Assembly (NCBI GenBank): GCA_949529985.1
Contig: CATIRS010000040.1
Location: 62,001-126,000, forward strand
DNA length: 64,000 bases
Reading direction: 5' to 3'
DNA from: Owenweeksia sp. TMED14
GTDB taxonomy: Bacteria; Bacteroidota; Bacteroidia; Flavobacteriales; Schleiferiaceae
Both the position numbers and the translations under genes were made by a program. A model generated the notes under the pieces. It did no database searches. It was not told the origin of the DNA and saw only the letters and a program-made list of their open reading frames with translations. Shown one piece after another: positions 9,154-18,051 of this stretch (positions are counted from its first letter, which is position 1; every line of letters begins with the position of its first letter).

Positions 9154-10017
9154 ATGCGTCAATTAAAGATCACAAAACAAGTAACAAATAGAGAAACGGC
9201 TTCTCTAGATAAATACCTTCAAGAAATTGGTAAGGTAGAATTGATCACAGCGGAAGAAGAAGTTGAGTTAGCCCAAAAAATTAAAGCTGGTGACCAACGT
9301 GCTCTTGAAAAATTAACGAAAGCTAATCTTCGTTTTGTCGTATCGGTGGCGAAGCAGTATCAAAACCAGGGACTTACACTTCCTGATTTGATCAATGAAG
9401 GAAATCTAGGTCTAATTAAGGCTGCTCAACGATTTGATGAAACCAGAGGTTTTAAATTCATTTCATATGCAGTTTGGTGGATTCGTCAAAGTATTTTACA
9501 AGCACTTGCTGAACAATCTCGAATAGTACGGCTACCATTAAATAAAATAGGCTCCATTAATAAAATCAATAAAGCTTATGCCTCTTTAGAACAAGCGCAT
9601 CAGAGACCTCCTAGTGCTGAAGAAATTGCCGGGAAGTTAGAAATGAGCGAAATGGATGTAAAAGAATCCATGCGAAACAGTGGGCGACATGTATCGATGG
9701 ATGCGCCTTTGGTAGAAGGAGAAGATAGTAATCTATATGATGTTCTAAATTCATCAGACTCTCCTAACCCAGATGATGACCTAATGGTTGATTCTCTGAG
9801 AACTGAAATCGAAAGATCTTTAACAACTTTGACTCCTCGTGAAGGAGATGTCATACGTCTATACTTTGGTCTTAACGGACAGCACCCTCTCACCCTTGAG
9901 GAGATTGGGGAAAAGTTTGATCTAACTCGAGAGAGAGTTCGTCAAATAAAAGAGAAAGCCATTCGGAGATTAAAGCACACATCGAGAAGTACTATTTTAA
10001 AAACCTACTTAGGGTAA
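9154..10017 (+). CDS. rpoD: Primary RNA polymerase sigma factor RpoD/SigA
   Basis: Housekeeping sigma factor. At 287 residues it is the short form typical of Bacteroidota, without region 1.1 or a long non-conserved region. Region 1.2 covers about residues 18-45 ([18 protein letters not shown]), region 2 about 58-125 ([30 protein letters not shown]), region 3 about 140-190, and region 4 about 215-285 with the helix-turn-helix [20 protein letters not shown]. The Bacteroidota primary sigma recognises -33 TTTG and -7 TAnnTTTG, and such -7 elements occur before several genes in this window. It is followed by a short tandem repeat and then ssrA. Confidence 0.97.
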   Translation: MRQLKITKQVTNRETASLDKYLQEIGKVELITAEEEVELAQKIKAGDQRALEKLTKANLRFVVSVAKQYQNQGLTLPDLINEGNLGLIKAAQRFDETRGFKFISYAVWWIRQSILQALAEQSRIVRLPLNKIGSINKINKAYASLEQAHQRPPSAEEIAGKLEMSEMDVKESMRNSGRHVSMDAPLVEGEDSNLYDVLNSSDSPNPDDDLMVDSLRTEIERSLTTLTPREGDVIRLYFGLNGQHPLTLEEIGEKFDLTRERVRQIKEKAIRRLKHTSRSTILKTYLG

Positions 10018-10042
10018 GCATGAATACTTGTTTTAAAAACAG

Positions 10043-10072
10043 TTGTGAAATCACCTCTTGTGAGATCACCTG
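10043..10072 (+). repeat. Two 15-bp tandem units each containing GTGAnaTCAC
   Basis: Units TTGTGAAATCACCTC (10043-10057) and TTGTGAGATCACCTG (10058-10072) differ at two positions. A third partial unit begins TTGTT at 10073. Each holds a GTGA-N2-TCAC inverted repeat. The outer AACAG (10038-10042) can pair with CTGTT (10070-10074), so a hairpin is also possible. Position between rpoD and ssrA suggests an operator or a 3' structure; neither is proven. Confidence 0.5.
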
Positions 10073-10088
10073 TTGTTAAAGAAATTTC

Positions 10089-10120
10089 TTGATAGATTTA
10101 TTTTATTCAAATTACATTTA
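10089..10120 (+). promoter_or_regulatory. Possible ssrA promoter (TTG and TACATTTA)
   Basis: TTG at 10089-10091 and TACATTTA at 10113-10120, 21 bases apart, resemble the Bacteroidota -33/-7 pair with one mismatch in the -7 element (final A for G). The element lies 14 bases before the tmRNA 5' end, leaving a short precursor leader for RNase P to remove. Confidence 0.35.
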
Positions 10121-10134
10121 CATATAAATTCATC

Positions 10135-10527
10135 GGGGCTGACCGGTTTTGACAGCGAGATGAAAAGATTTGTAAGCATGCCGAGCTATTCGATTGATGC
10201 TCGTAAATACAACATCGAAATTTGTAATTGGCGAGTCTAACTACGCTCTTGCCGCTTAATCATTCTTATAGAGTGATAGGCTAATTTCACACTAGGTGTG
10301 GAAGCGAGACATCTCTCAATATCCCTGTCTTGCGGAGATTGATCAAGAGGTGTAATAAAGGCAAGAATAGGAATACTTCTTCTATGTCGGTATTCTGAAA
10401 TATAAGTAGATAAGCATATAGTGGGTTGTCTAACATCAGCTAAGTGTCGAAAATCAATGTTGGAATAAGCATGTAGAAAACATATGTTTTCCTCGTCTGG
10501 ACGCGGGTTCGATTCCCGCCAGCTCCA
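10135..10527 (+). ncRNA. ssrA: Transfer-messenger RNA (tmRNA)
   Basis: One-piece tmRNA that rescues stalled ribosomes and tags the truncated peptides for proteolysis. The 5' end GGGGCTGACCGGTTTTGACA and 3' end GGTTCGATTCCCGCCAGCTC with discriminator A form the tRNA-like acceptor stem and T-arm. The template peptide is read in the stretch 10230-10259: GGC GAG TCT AAC TAC GCT CTT GCC GCT TAA, that is GESNYALAA and stop, with the ALAA end expected for ClpXP recognition. The genome does not encode CCA (bases after the discriminator are CAA), so CCA must be added. The partner SmpB is not in the window. An apparent 101-codon minus-strand frame over this gene is an artefact. Confidence 0.97.
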
Positions 10528-10535
10528 CAATATTA

Positions 10536-10573
10536 TTCCCAAGAGTAATTATTTATTTTTGGGGATTTTTTTT
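10536..10573 (+). terminator. Probable ssrA terminator
   Basis: CCCAA (10538-10542) can pair with TTGGG (10559-10563) around a 16-base AU-rich loop, followed by a run of eight T (10566-10573). The stem is short and the loop large, so the T-run is the stronger part of the evidence. Confidence 0.5.
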
Positions 10574-10649
10574 AATTACAAAGTATAATTAGCCACTGTG
10601 AACACTTATAATCAAGAACAGTTATACTAATATAAAGTGACCTAACAAA

Positions 10650-11789
10650 ATGAGCAGAATGGAATTTAATTCAACCTCAGGAGTTATATTTAGCAGAAAT
10701 ATTCCTGAAGAAATAGATCATTTTGATCGTGTATTTGATATTTTTAAAGAACTAGTAACACACACTTCTGGAGACATTGAGGAGGCCTTTAGTTGGCTCG
10801 AATCACTTGATAAAGAATATAATATTTTTAGCGAAGCCTATACACTTCAAAATTTTCATGAAGATCTAAAAAAGCGGGGTTACGTTAAGGAAGAAATTGA
10901 TCCAGAAAATAATCCAGGAAATGGAAATGGGAAGAATGAACTCACCGCAAAGTTAGAGTCGGCATTACGAAAATATGCCCTAGATCAAATTTTTGGAAAA
11001 CTAAAGAAAAGTGGTTTAGGGAATCATCGCACGACTAAACTAGGATCTGGAGATGATAAAGATGGAGAAACTAGAGACTTTCAATACGGGGATGATTTAT
11101 CACTAATTAACATGACTGAAAGCCTGAAAAAGGCTCAGATAAATAATGGCATGTCAGATTTTCGACTAACTGAAAATGATTTAATTATTGAGGAAACAAG
11201 ACATAAAGCTCAAATGAGCACAGTTTTAATGATTGATATTAGCCATTCAATGATCTTATATGGCGAAGATCGAATAACACCGGCAAAAAAAGTTGCAATG
11301 GCTTTAGTTGAACTAATTCGACGAAAATACCCAAAAGATTCAATTGATATCATTGTTTTTGGTAACGAAGCATGGCCAATTAAGATAAAGGACTTACCAT
11401 ACTTAAAAGTTGGCCCTTATCATACAAATACAGTGGCAGGTCTAGAATTAGCTTTGGATATACTTCGTAGAAAACGAAATACTAACAAACAAATATTTAT
11501 GATCACTGACGGGAAACCAAGCTGCATCACATTACCCTCAGGAGAGTTTTATAAAAATAGTAATGGCTTAGACGAAATTATTGTTTCAAAATGCTTAAAT
11601 AAAGCTGCACAAGCAAGAAAATTAAAAATTCCAATCACAACATTTATGATAGCGCAAGATCCATATTTGCGCCAATTTGTCGAATTATTTACAGCACAAA
11701 ACAAAGGAAAAGCATTCTTAACTGGACTTTCAGGATTAGGACAGATGATTTTTGAGGATTACGAAAAAAATAGAGTTAAAAAAATATGA
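10650..11789 (+). CDS. VWA-domain protein, partner of the following MoxR-type ATPase
   Basis: Protein of 379 residues with a C-terminal von Willebrand factor A domain. The metal-ion-dependent adhesion site is complete by eye: D196-I-S198-H-S200, a Thr in YHTNTVAG near residue 260, and D287 in MITDGKPS. The N-terminal ~190 residues are acidic and helical with a Gly/Asn-rich stretch near 105 (NNPGNGNGKN) and no recognised fold. There is no signal peptide or membrane span, so it is probably cytosolic. Its last four bases (ATGA) overlap the start of the MoxR ATPase. VWA/AAA+ pairs elsewhere act as metal-insertion or protein-remodelling machines (magnesium chelatase, RavA-ViaA); the target here is unknown. 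Confidence 0.85.
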   Translation: MSRMEFNSTSGVIFSRNIPEEIDHFDRVFDIFKELVTHTSGDIEEAFSWLESLDKEYNIFSEAYTLQNFHEDLKKRGYVKEEIDPENNPGNGNGKNELTAKLESALRKYALDQIFGKLKKSGLGNHRTTKLGSGDDKDGETRDFQYGDDLSLINMTESLKKAQINNGMSDFRLTENDLIIEETRHKAQMSTVLMIDISHSMILYGEDRITPAKKVAMALVELIRRKYPKDSIDIIVFGNEAWPIKIKDLPYLKVGPYHTNTVAGLELALDILRRKRNTNKQIFMITDGKPSCITLPSGEFYKNSNGLDEIIVSKCLNKAAQARKLKIPITTFMIAQDPYLRQFVELFTAQNKGKAFLTGLSGLGQMIFEDYEKNRVKKI

Positions 11790-13231
11790 AAAAAGAAATC
11801 ACATTTAAAGAATTGAAAAAATCAGGATTTATTGACAAACCCATTAATCAAGAAATTCAAGATAATTTAATTACTCGCATTAAGGCAAAAGAGGCTGTTT
11901 TTGATGGTCTTTTAGGATATGAAGATACTGTTGTACCACAATTGAAAAAAGCAATTATTGCTGGACATCATATCAATTTATTGGGTTTACGTGGTCAAGC
12001 AAAAACTAAAATTGCAAGAAGTATGGTTGCCCTCCTTGATGAGTATATGCCTATTGTAAAAGGATCAGAGATAAACGATAGCCCTTTTAAACCAATATCC
12101 AAATACGCTCAAGACCAGATAACGAAGAATGGAGATGATACTCTCATTTCTTGGGTTCACCGTTCTCAGCGATACTTTGAAAAATTAGCCACTCCAGATG
12201 TCAATGTTTCAGATTTAATTGGTGATATAGACCCCATCAAGGCAGCTACATTGAAGCTTCCATATTCTGATGAACGCGTTTTACATTACGGTATGATTCC
12301 CCGTGCAAATCGATCTATTTTCGTTTTGAATGAGCTACCAGATTTACAAGCTCGTATTCAAGTTTCATTATTTAATATTTTACAAGAAGGCGATATTCAA
12401 ATCCGTGGGTTTCAGTTAAGAATGCCTTTAGATATTCAGTTTGTTTTTACAGCAAACCCCGAGGATTATACTAATAGAGGCAGTATTGTCACTCCCTTGA
12501 AAGATAGAATTGGATCGCAGATTTTTACACACTATCCAAAGACCATTGCACTTGCTCGTAAAATCACTGAACAAGAAGCAAAAGTGTCAGATACCGATAA
12601 GTCGGCAATAGCTGTTCCTGATTTAGCAAGAAACCTCCTTGAGGGAGTCTCATTTGAAGCTCGTGACAGCGAGTATGTAGATGCTAAAAGTGGTGTCAGT
12701 GCAAGGTTAACTATCAGCGCGATGGAAAACTTAATGGCTGCTGCAAAGTTGAGATTGATTGAAACAGGATCTGAAACGACCAATATCCGCCTTATTGACT
12801 TCGTATCAATTATTCCATCAATAACTGGAAAGATTGAGTTAGTATATGAAGGGGAGCAAGAAGGAGCAGATGAAGTTGCGAAATTGCTCATAGACAAATC
12901 CATCGTGACAGAATTTGAAAAGATATTTCCTCGAATTCCTAAATTAGAAAAAGATGGAGTAAAAACTCCTTACACAGACTTGATACATTGGTTTGATAGT
13001 AACTTCATTGAATTGAATTACCTTGATAAGGATGATGAATTCTACACCGTTCTGAAAAGCATAAAACCCTTGGTCACAGTCACCGAAAAATATGCATCTC
13101 ATTTAAACAAAGAAGACCAGTCATTCTGTATGGAAATTATTTTATGGGCTCTATCTATTAATAATAAACTAGATAAATCTGAGAGTGATTATACTCATAA
13201 ATTCGATTCTGCACAATCAAGTTTTGTTTAA
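11786..13231 (+). CDS. MoxR/magnesium-chelatase-like AAA+ ATPase
   Basis: AAA+ ATPase of 481 residues. Walker A reads G67-L-R-G70-Q-A72-K73-T74, with Ala before Lys as in RavA. The Walker B region reads IFVLNELPDL, so the usual Asp is Asn182 while the catalytic Glu183 is kept. Sensor 1 is FTANPEDYTNRG, followed by LKDRIGSQI (arginine-finger region). The C-terminal ~200 residues form a helical lid. It is translationally coupled to the VWA gene, so the two products very likely form one complex. I recall related proteins with the same NELPDL motif, so Asn may be a feature of the subfamily rather than a local defect. Biological role unknown. Confidence 0.85.
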   Translation: MKKEITFKELKKSGFIDKPINQEIQDNLITRIKAKEAVFDGLLGYEDTVVPQLKKAIIAGHHINLLGLRGQAKTKIARSMVALLDEYMPIVKGSEINDSPFKPISKYAQDQITKNGDDTLISWVHRSQRYFEKLATPDVNVSDLIGDIDPIKAATLKLPYSDERVLHYGMIPRANRSIFVLNELPDLQARIQVSLFNILQEGDIQIRGFQLRMPLDIQFVFTANPEDYTNRGSIVTPLKDRIGSQIFTHYPKTIALARKITEQEAKVSDTDKSAIAVPDLARNLLEGVSFEARDSEYVDAKSGVSARLTISAMENLMAAAKLRLIETGSETTNIRLIDFVSIIPSITGKIELVYEGEQEGADEVAKLLIDKSIVTEFEKIFPRIPKLEKDGVKTPYTDLIHWFDSNFIELNYLDKDDEFYTVLKSIKPLVTVTEKYASHLNKEDQSFCMEIILWALSINNKLDKSESDYTHKFDSAQSSFV

Positions 13232-13269
13232 GTACTGGCCTTTGGCATAAAAATTGTCTTTTTGAAACC

Positions 13270-14163
13270 ATGAAAAAAATATTCTTTATCCTTATCACGC
13301 TCGCATTAGCTTCTTGTTCTAAAGACAATTCGAATAATAATGATCGTTCCCCAATTGACGGTATTCGCCCATCGAGCATAATACATGAGGGAGGTTCTAG
13401 AGAATATCAACTATATATCCCCCCTGGTTACAATGGCACAGATCCGCTGCCTGTAGTTTTCAATTTTCACGGATTTGATGATGATGCATATGAATATTTG
13501 CTTTCAGCAGATATGCGTTCCATTGCAAGCGTCGAAAGCAACCCTTTCTTTCTGGTTTATCCCCAAGCTGGATATTGCGATGGAGGACTAGCATGGAATC
13601 CATCTGAACTAGGCGGAGATAATAAATGTGACCTAAATGATATTGGTTTTATAGAAGCTCTTATCGACAGTCTCTCTATGGAATTTAAAATTGACTCGTC
13701 AAAAATTTATGCCTGTGGCTACTCAAATGGAGGAATGATGGCCATGGGATTAGGTATGAAAAAAAGCGATCGATTTGCAGCAGTAGGATCTGTATCAGGG
13801 ACAATGTTAGATTTTGAGAGCCCTTCACGCCCGGTATCAACAATTATCGTTCATGGCACATATGATGGGGTTCTGCCATACGCAGGAAATTCCTTCTATA
13901 CTTCAGTTCAATCCCAGGTAGATTTTTGGGTAAATTTTAATAACACCGATTCAATCCCTCTCGTTTCGAGTGAAACCAGTCCTTCTGGAATAACTACTGA
14001 GCACTATCGGTATTTACAAGGCGACAATGATGTTGCTGTTGAGCATTACAAAATCTTAGAAGGGGGGCATGTATGGAATATGCCAGATAGGCCAAACTCG
14101 TCCAATTCTGTTGATAATACTGGATTAATTCTTTGGGAATTCTTTGACAGATACAGTCTTTAA
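13270..14163 (+). CDS. Poly(3-hydroxybutyrate) depolymerase/feruloyl esterase-like lipoprotein
   Basis: Alpha/beta-hydrolase of the LpqC/PHB-depolymerase-like esterase group (COG3509 type), 297 residues. The N-terminus is a lipoprotein signal with lipobox LASC (Cys near residue 17), followed by an Asn/Asp-rich linker, so the enzyme is probably anchored in the envelope. The nucleophile motif is GYSNG near residue 157, preceded by oxyanion-region text VFNFHGF near residue 65. The likely acid is Asp in HGTYDGVLPY and the likely base is His in EGGHVWN near the C-terminus. The substrate could be a polyester, a feruloylated polysaccharide or another ester; sequence alone does not decide. It converges with fabI, with a 10-base gap. 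Confidence 0.82.
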   Translation: MKKIFFILITLALASCSKDNSNNNDRSPIDGIRPSSIIHEGGSREYQLYIPPGYNGTDPLPVVFNFHGFDDDAYEYLLSADMRSIASVESNPFFLVYPQAGYCDGGLAWNPSELGGDNKCDLNDIGFIEALIDSLSMEFKIDSSKIYACGYSNGGMMAMGLGMKKSDRFAAVGSVSGTMLDFESPSRPVSTIIVHGTYDGVLPYAGNSFYTSVQSQVDFWVNFNNTDSIPLVSSETSPSGITTEHYRYLQGDNDVAVEHYKILEGGHVWNMPDRPNSSNSVDNTGLILWEFFDRYSL

Positions 14164-14173
14164 AAAATTTTCT

Positions 14174-15001
14174 CTACCCCATTATGTGGTAGCCACCGTC
14201 CACATGTCTTATCTCGCCAGTAATCCTGCTATCAGGACGAAATAAGTGTACCACTTCGTTTGCTAAATCTATCGGAGTAGCATTACCCAAAGGACTTATT
14301 CTATCTGATGTGGAAACATCTTCTTCTGTCAAAGTAGCAGCACCTGCTTTACTACCTAAATATGTTGAAAATCGAATTGCATTCACACGAGTTCCGTTGC
14401 GCCTGCCCATTTCGTCAGCTAATTCAATAACAATCCTTTCTAAGGCAGCTTTAGCGATACTCATATTCCTGTATGGATGGAATGTGACCTTTTCAGCGGC
14501 GATATAACTCAATGCACATATCGATGCACCCGCATTTAAAACTTTAGATTTAAATAAGCTATTGGCTAAACGAATTAAAGAAAATGCTGAAACATCCATA
14601 GTACCGCAAAACTCGTCAAAAGAGACCTCAAGAAGAGGTTTTACTTTTTTATTTCTAATTGTTTTATCCATTGCTACAGCATGCAAAACACCATCAATAT
14701 TTATATTATTCTTCAATAAATTTTTTCCAAAAAATTCCAAATTCTTATCTAAGGTTACATCAAGTATTTCTACAGAAGCCTCAGAGCCCAAATGAGTCTT
14801 TATTGAATCCTTAAAATCAGCAAATGTGGCACTCAAGTAGGCCTTTGCTCTTTCAGATAAGTCTTTGTGAAATGGACTAACTCCTAGGCCTGTGCATATG
14901 ACTTTCCCACCCTCTGCAATGATTGCTTTTGCAACATACATAGCTAAAGAGTGTTCATCTGCTATTCCTGTTATTAAGAACGTTTTATTTGTTAAGATCA
15001 T
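14174..15001 (-). CDS. fabI: Enoyl-[acyl-carrier-protein] reductase (NADH)
   Basis: Reduces trans-2-enoyl-ACP in the last step of each fatty-acid elongation cycle; an SDR-fold enzyme of 275 residues. The cofactor region ITGIADEHSLAMYVAKAI is the FabI type of SDR start. The catalytic Tyr and Lys are in PYRNMSIAKAALE with the FabI spacing of seven residues, and ALSYIAAEKV precedes them. The C-terminal ITGEIRHVDGGYHIMG is characteristic. FabH lies directly upstream with a 4-base gap, so the two are co-transcribed and couple initiation and reduction of fatty acid synthesis. Confidence 0.95.
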   Translation of the reverse strand: MILTNKTFLITGIADEHSLAMYVAKAIIAEGGKVICTGLGVSPFHKDLSERAKAYLSATFADFKDSIKTHLGSEASVEILDVTLDKNLEFFGKNLLKNNINIDGVLHAVAMDKTIRNKKVKPLLEVSFDEFCGTMDVSAFSLIRLANSLFKSKVLNAGASICALSYIAAEKVTFHPYRNMSIAKAALERIVIELADEMGRRNGTRVNAIRFSTYLGSKAGAATLTEEDVSTSDRISPLGNATPIDLANEVVHLFRPDSRITGEIRHVDGGYHIMG

Positions 15002-15005
15002 AATA

Positions 15006-15977
15006 TTACCATTTGTAAAGAGCCGTTGCCCATGTCATACCCGCGCCAATAGATGCCATCAATACTATTTCACCAGGTTTGAACCCCTCTCCCTTTCGGA
15101 CCTCATCTAAAACAATGGGTATAGTCCCACCAGATGTATTCGCATACCTATCCATATTGGTTTTAACCCGCTCAAAGGGCATTCCAATTGAAGCTGCAAT
15201 ATCTTTCAAGATTCTTATGCTCGGTTGGTGAGGTAAAAGGCAATGAATGTCTTCGATAGATAATTTATTTTTTTCTAATAGTTTATTGATACTTTTTGGT
15301 AATACATCAATCGCAGTTTTATATATTTCCTGTCCATCCATCTTCCAAAAATGGCTCCCTGAGTCGATAGTTTGAAGTGATGAAGGCTGTTCGGCACCAC
15401 CTCCAGGTATTGTGAAATGATCTAAGCCGACAGAATCTGTATGCATAGAAAAATCGATGAATCCCTTGTCCTTATTTGTTCCAGAAAGAACTATCGCTCC
15501 AGCACCATCTCCAAAAAAGACTGAGTCTCTTCGACTCCAATCCGTTATCGTCGAAAAGGTATCGGCACCGATAACTAAAACATTCTTATAAACTCCTGTT
15601 TTGACAAATTGCATGGCTGTACAAACTGCATATAAGGCCCCAGAACAAACCGCAGAAATATCAAAAGCAACTGCATTTATAGCCTTGATCTTTTTTTGGA
15701 CAAAACAGGCACATGAAGGAGCTTGTCGATCTGGAGTCGCAGTGGCAACTACAATTAAATCAATATCGATTGGACTTAAATTTGCATCGCGTATTGCTTT
15801 AATTGCCGCTTTTGATGCCAAATCACTTGTAGTCTCATCTAAGGCTATTCTACGCTCATGAATCCCAAGTTTCTCTTTAATCCATTGGTCAGAAGATCCA
15901 ACTTTTTCAAAAAATTCATTTGAACGTATATGAGGAGGAACGTATGATCCTGTCCCGATAATCTCTACATTATTCAT
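15006..15977 (-). CDS. fabH: 3-oxoacyl-[acyl-carrier-protein] synthase III
   Basis: Condenses acetyl-CoA (or a branched acyl-CoA) with malonyl-ACP to start fatty acid synthesis. The 323 residues carry the full Cys-His-Asn triad: Cys in AVCSGALYAV near residue 111, His in LLPHQPSIRIL near residue 247 and Asn in RYANTSGGTIP near residue 279. The N-terminal IIGTGSYVPPHIRSNEFF and C-terminal MASIGAGMTWATALYKW are typical. Acyl-chain preference cannot be told. It forms a unit with fabI, and the SurA-like gene ends 35 bases upstream, so all three may share a transcript. Confidence 0.95.
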   Translation of the reverse strand: MNNVEIIGTGSYVPPHIRSNEFFEKVGSSDQWIKEKLGIHERRIALDETTSDLASKAAIKAIRDANLSPIDIDLIVVATATPDRQAPSCACFVQKKIKAINAVAFDISAVCSGALYAVCTAMQFVKTGVYKNVLVIGADTFSTITDWSRRDSVFFGDGAGAIVLSGTNKDKGFIDFSMHTDSVGLDHFTIPGGGAEQPSSLQTIDSGSHFWKMDGQEIYKTAIDVLPKSINKLLEKNKLSIEDIHCLLPHQPSIRILKDIAASIGMPFERVKTNMDRYANTSGGTIPIVLDEVRKGEGFKPGEIVLMASIGAGMTWATALYKW

Positions 15978-16012
15978 ATTTCAATAAAAAAAATTAATGT
16001 CAAGTATCATAC

Positions 16013-17956
16013 TTAAAGCTTTGATTCAATTGTTTTCCACTCTTCTTGATTCCAACTCAAAGGGAATAAACGCAATAATTCCTCATTCCATTTCCCATCT
16101 AAATAGTCTTGCAGATCAGCAATTACCTGCCCTTTGCACTCAGACAATTGTTTTGGACCCGCTAGATTATTTTCAGTAATATGAACAAGTGCATAACCAT
16201 CTTCATAAGCTAACATAGCTACACCTGAATTTAGTTCAGAATCTTTAATGGAACTGAATAAGTCTTGCTTCGAATTTTCTTTCTTTGAAGCCGCTTCAAG
16301 TTTTAAAAAATCCTGTGCGGAAATTGCTAAAGGGTCTTTTGCATTCAGAACTCGTAATACTTTTTCACCAGGGATTCCTCTACGCAGCATTACATCTGCT
16401 TTTTTCGCAATTTTAGAGCTGGTCGTATAATAGAAAGTGCCAGTACGCCGATTCTGCCATTGATAATTGTTTTGATTAGTCTTAAAATATTCAGCTAGCA
16501 AGATGCTATCGTTAGATGCAGCATCCCAAACTTTTTCACGAGTTAAATCAAAAACTAAAATACCCTCTCGATATTCTTGAGCTAAAAAGCGGAATTCTTT
16601 ATTTTCAATTGGAAGTCTAACTTCTGCCTCACTAATTAAAGCACTTTCAATCATTGACTCGAGTACTGAGTAAGAAGAAATATCTGATGCGTTTTGAAAA
16701 CGGCCATTAAATACCTCTGCAAATTTGGATTGATTACAATTAACAGTTTTATTTAACCCATCAAATGAAAAAACGATTTTCTTCATTTTAGATGTTTTTT
16801 TCCCTTTTTTTACGGCCTTAACTACAGAAGATAAATTCTCGTCAAAAACAGCTAGGCCATATCTCTTTTTTAATTTTGTAATAAAGGAAATCCTTGAAGC
16901 ATTGGATCGCTCGTCCCGTCTTATTTTTAGAGTGATTTCTGATTTAACTCTATCAAAATCAGGTACTTCATGCTTTTTTAGTCGTTGAACAATGTGCCAC
17001 CCTAGCTTCGTTCGAAATGGCATTGAAAATGAACCATCAACTTGCAATTTAAAAACAGCGTCCTCAAATTCAGGTAGCATTTGATTCAAGCCAAAGTCTG
17101 GTAATTTTCCACCATTTGAAACACTCGATTGATCTTGAGAAAACTTAAGAGCCAAAGCATTGAAGGGTTCTCCCGAAGACAATCGATCATGAATTTCTCT
17201 AATTCTAACTTCAGCGTTTTCCTGAGGTTGATCTTCGGGGTCTAATAAAAGAATATGAGCAGCTGTCATTCGATAACGAGACGGTCTTTTATCAGTGACC
17301 TTTATTAAATGGTAACCATACTGAGTACGAACAGGGCCAACCAATTCTCCAACTTCTGCATTATAACAAGCGTTTTCAAAAGCATAAACCATGTTAAAAA
17401 CTGTAAAAAACGAAAGATCACCAGCGTTTTTAGCACTGTAGGAATCAGAGGATTCTTGACTCGCTAAAATCTCAAAATTTTCACCTTTAACTAAACGGTT
17501 CTTTAAAGCTAAAATTTGTTTAAATACCTTAAGGGTGTCCGAAGGAGAAGATCCTTCTGGAAGGTCTAGCATAATATGTGAGGCCCTTACATCTATCTTC
17601 ATGCGGTCAAAAGCCTCGTTGATTATTTGATCATCTATTTTTTTATCGGTCAGATAAGGCTTCAATAGCTGACGATAATAATTATTGAACTCAGTTTCGA
17701 AAGAAGTTAAAGTATCTCGACCTTTTCGCTCAGCTTCGAGAACTTTTCTTTTAAATTGGACATAAAGCTCTAAATATTCTTTTGCTGTTTTTGGATCTAT
17801 TTGGTTGCCGATGTCTTTATTTTTACGATAGACATAGAGAAATTCATCAGTAGAGACCTCCTTATTTCCAACAGTAAATAACGTTTGAGCTTGAATTTCA
17901 GAATTGTTCAATAGCATCAAAGCGATTGAGATAGCGGCAAATTGTACGAGTTTCAT
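16013..17956 (-). CDS. SurA/parvulin-type periplasmic peptidyl-prolyl isomerase
   Basis: Periplasmic chaperone-isomerase of 647 residues. A signal peptide ends near AQ (residue 24). The SurA_N-like segment begins TVGNKEVSTDEFLYVYRKNK. Two parvulin domains follow: one from about residue 128 (RASHIMLDL, ending RTQYGYHLIKV) and one from about 232 (TAAHILLLD, ending FRTKLGWHIVQRL). The long C-terminal third (after ~350) resembles the extra segment of Bacteroidota isomerases and has no catalytic motif I recognise. The expected role is guiding outer-membrane proteins to the BAM machinery. It lies 95 bases after an outer-membrane DUF5686 protein gene, which fits a shared envelope task. Confidence 0.87.
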   Translation of the reverse strand: MKLVQFAAISIALMLLNNSEIQAQTLFTVGNKEVSTDEFLYVYRKNKDIGNQIDPKTAKEYLELYVQFKRKVLEAERKGRDTLTSFETEFNNYYRQLLKPYLTDKKIDDQIINEAFDRMKIDVRASHIMLDLPEGSSPSDTLKVFKQILALKNRLVKGENFEILASQESSDSYSAKNAGDLSFFTVFNMVYAFENACYNAEVGELVGPVRTQYGYHLIKVTDKRPSRYRMTAAHILLLDPEDQPQENAEVRIREIHDRLSSGEPFNALALKFSQDQSSVSNGGKLPDFGLNQMLPEFEDAVFKLQVDGSFSMPFRTKLGWHIVQRLKKHEVPDFDRVKSEITLKIRRDERSNASRISFITKLKKRYGLAVFDENLSSVVKAVKKGKKTSKMKKIVFSFDGLNKTVNCNQSKFAEVFNGRFQNASDISSYSVLESMIESALISEAEVRLPIENKEFRFLAQEYREGILVFDLTREKVWDAASNDSILLAEYFKTNQNNYQWQNRRTGTFYYTTSSKIAKKADVMLRRGIPGEKVLRVLNAKDPLAISAQDFLKLEAASKKENSKQDLFSSIKDSELNSGVAMLAYEDGYALVHITENNLAGPKQLSECKGQVIADLQDYLDGKWNEELLRLFPLSWNQEEWKTIESKL

Positions 17957-18003
17957 ATGAATGGTCTCAATGTTTTAAGAGGGATACAGAAATGTTAACG
18001 GAA

Positions 18004-18011
18004 CAAAAATA
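18004..18011 (-). promoter_or_regulatory. Candidate -7 element TATTTTTG upstream of the SurA-like gene
   Basis: Exact TAnnTTTG match on the minus strand, 47 bases before the start codon, in the 95-base gap after the DUF5686 gene. A TTTG lies 14 bases further upstream, closer than the usual spacing. Confidence 0.35.
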
Positions 18012-18051
18012 AAGAATCATGAGGACAAAAAACCAGATTATAAGTGAAATA

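Noticed and set aside
10237-10542. 101-codon minus-strand frame over the tmRNA gene
   Set aside because: It lies almost wholly inside ssrA and its start, SWRESNPRP, is the known false translation of a reversed tRNA-like T-arm and acceptor stem.
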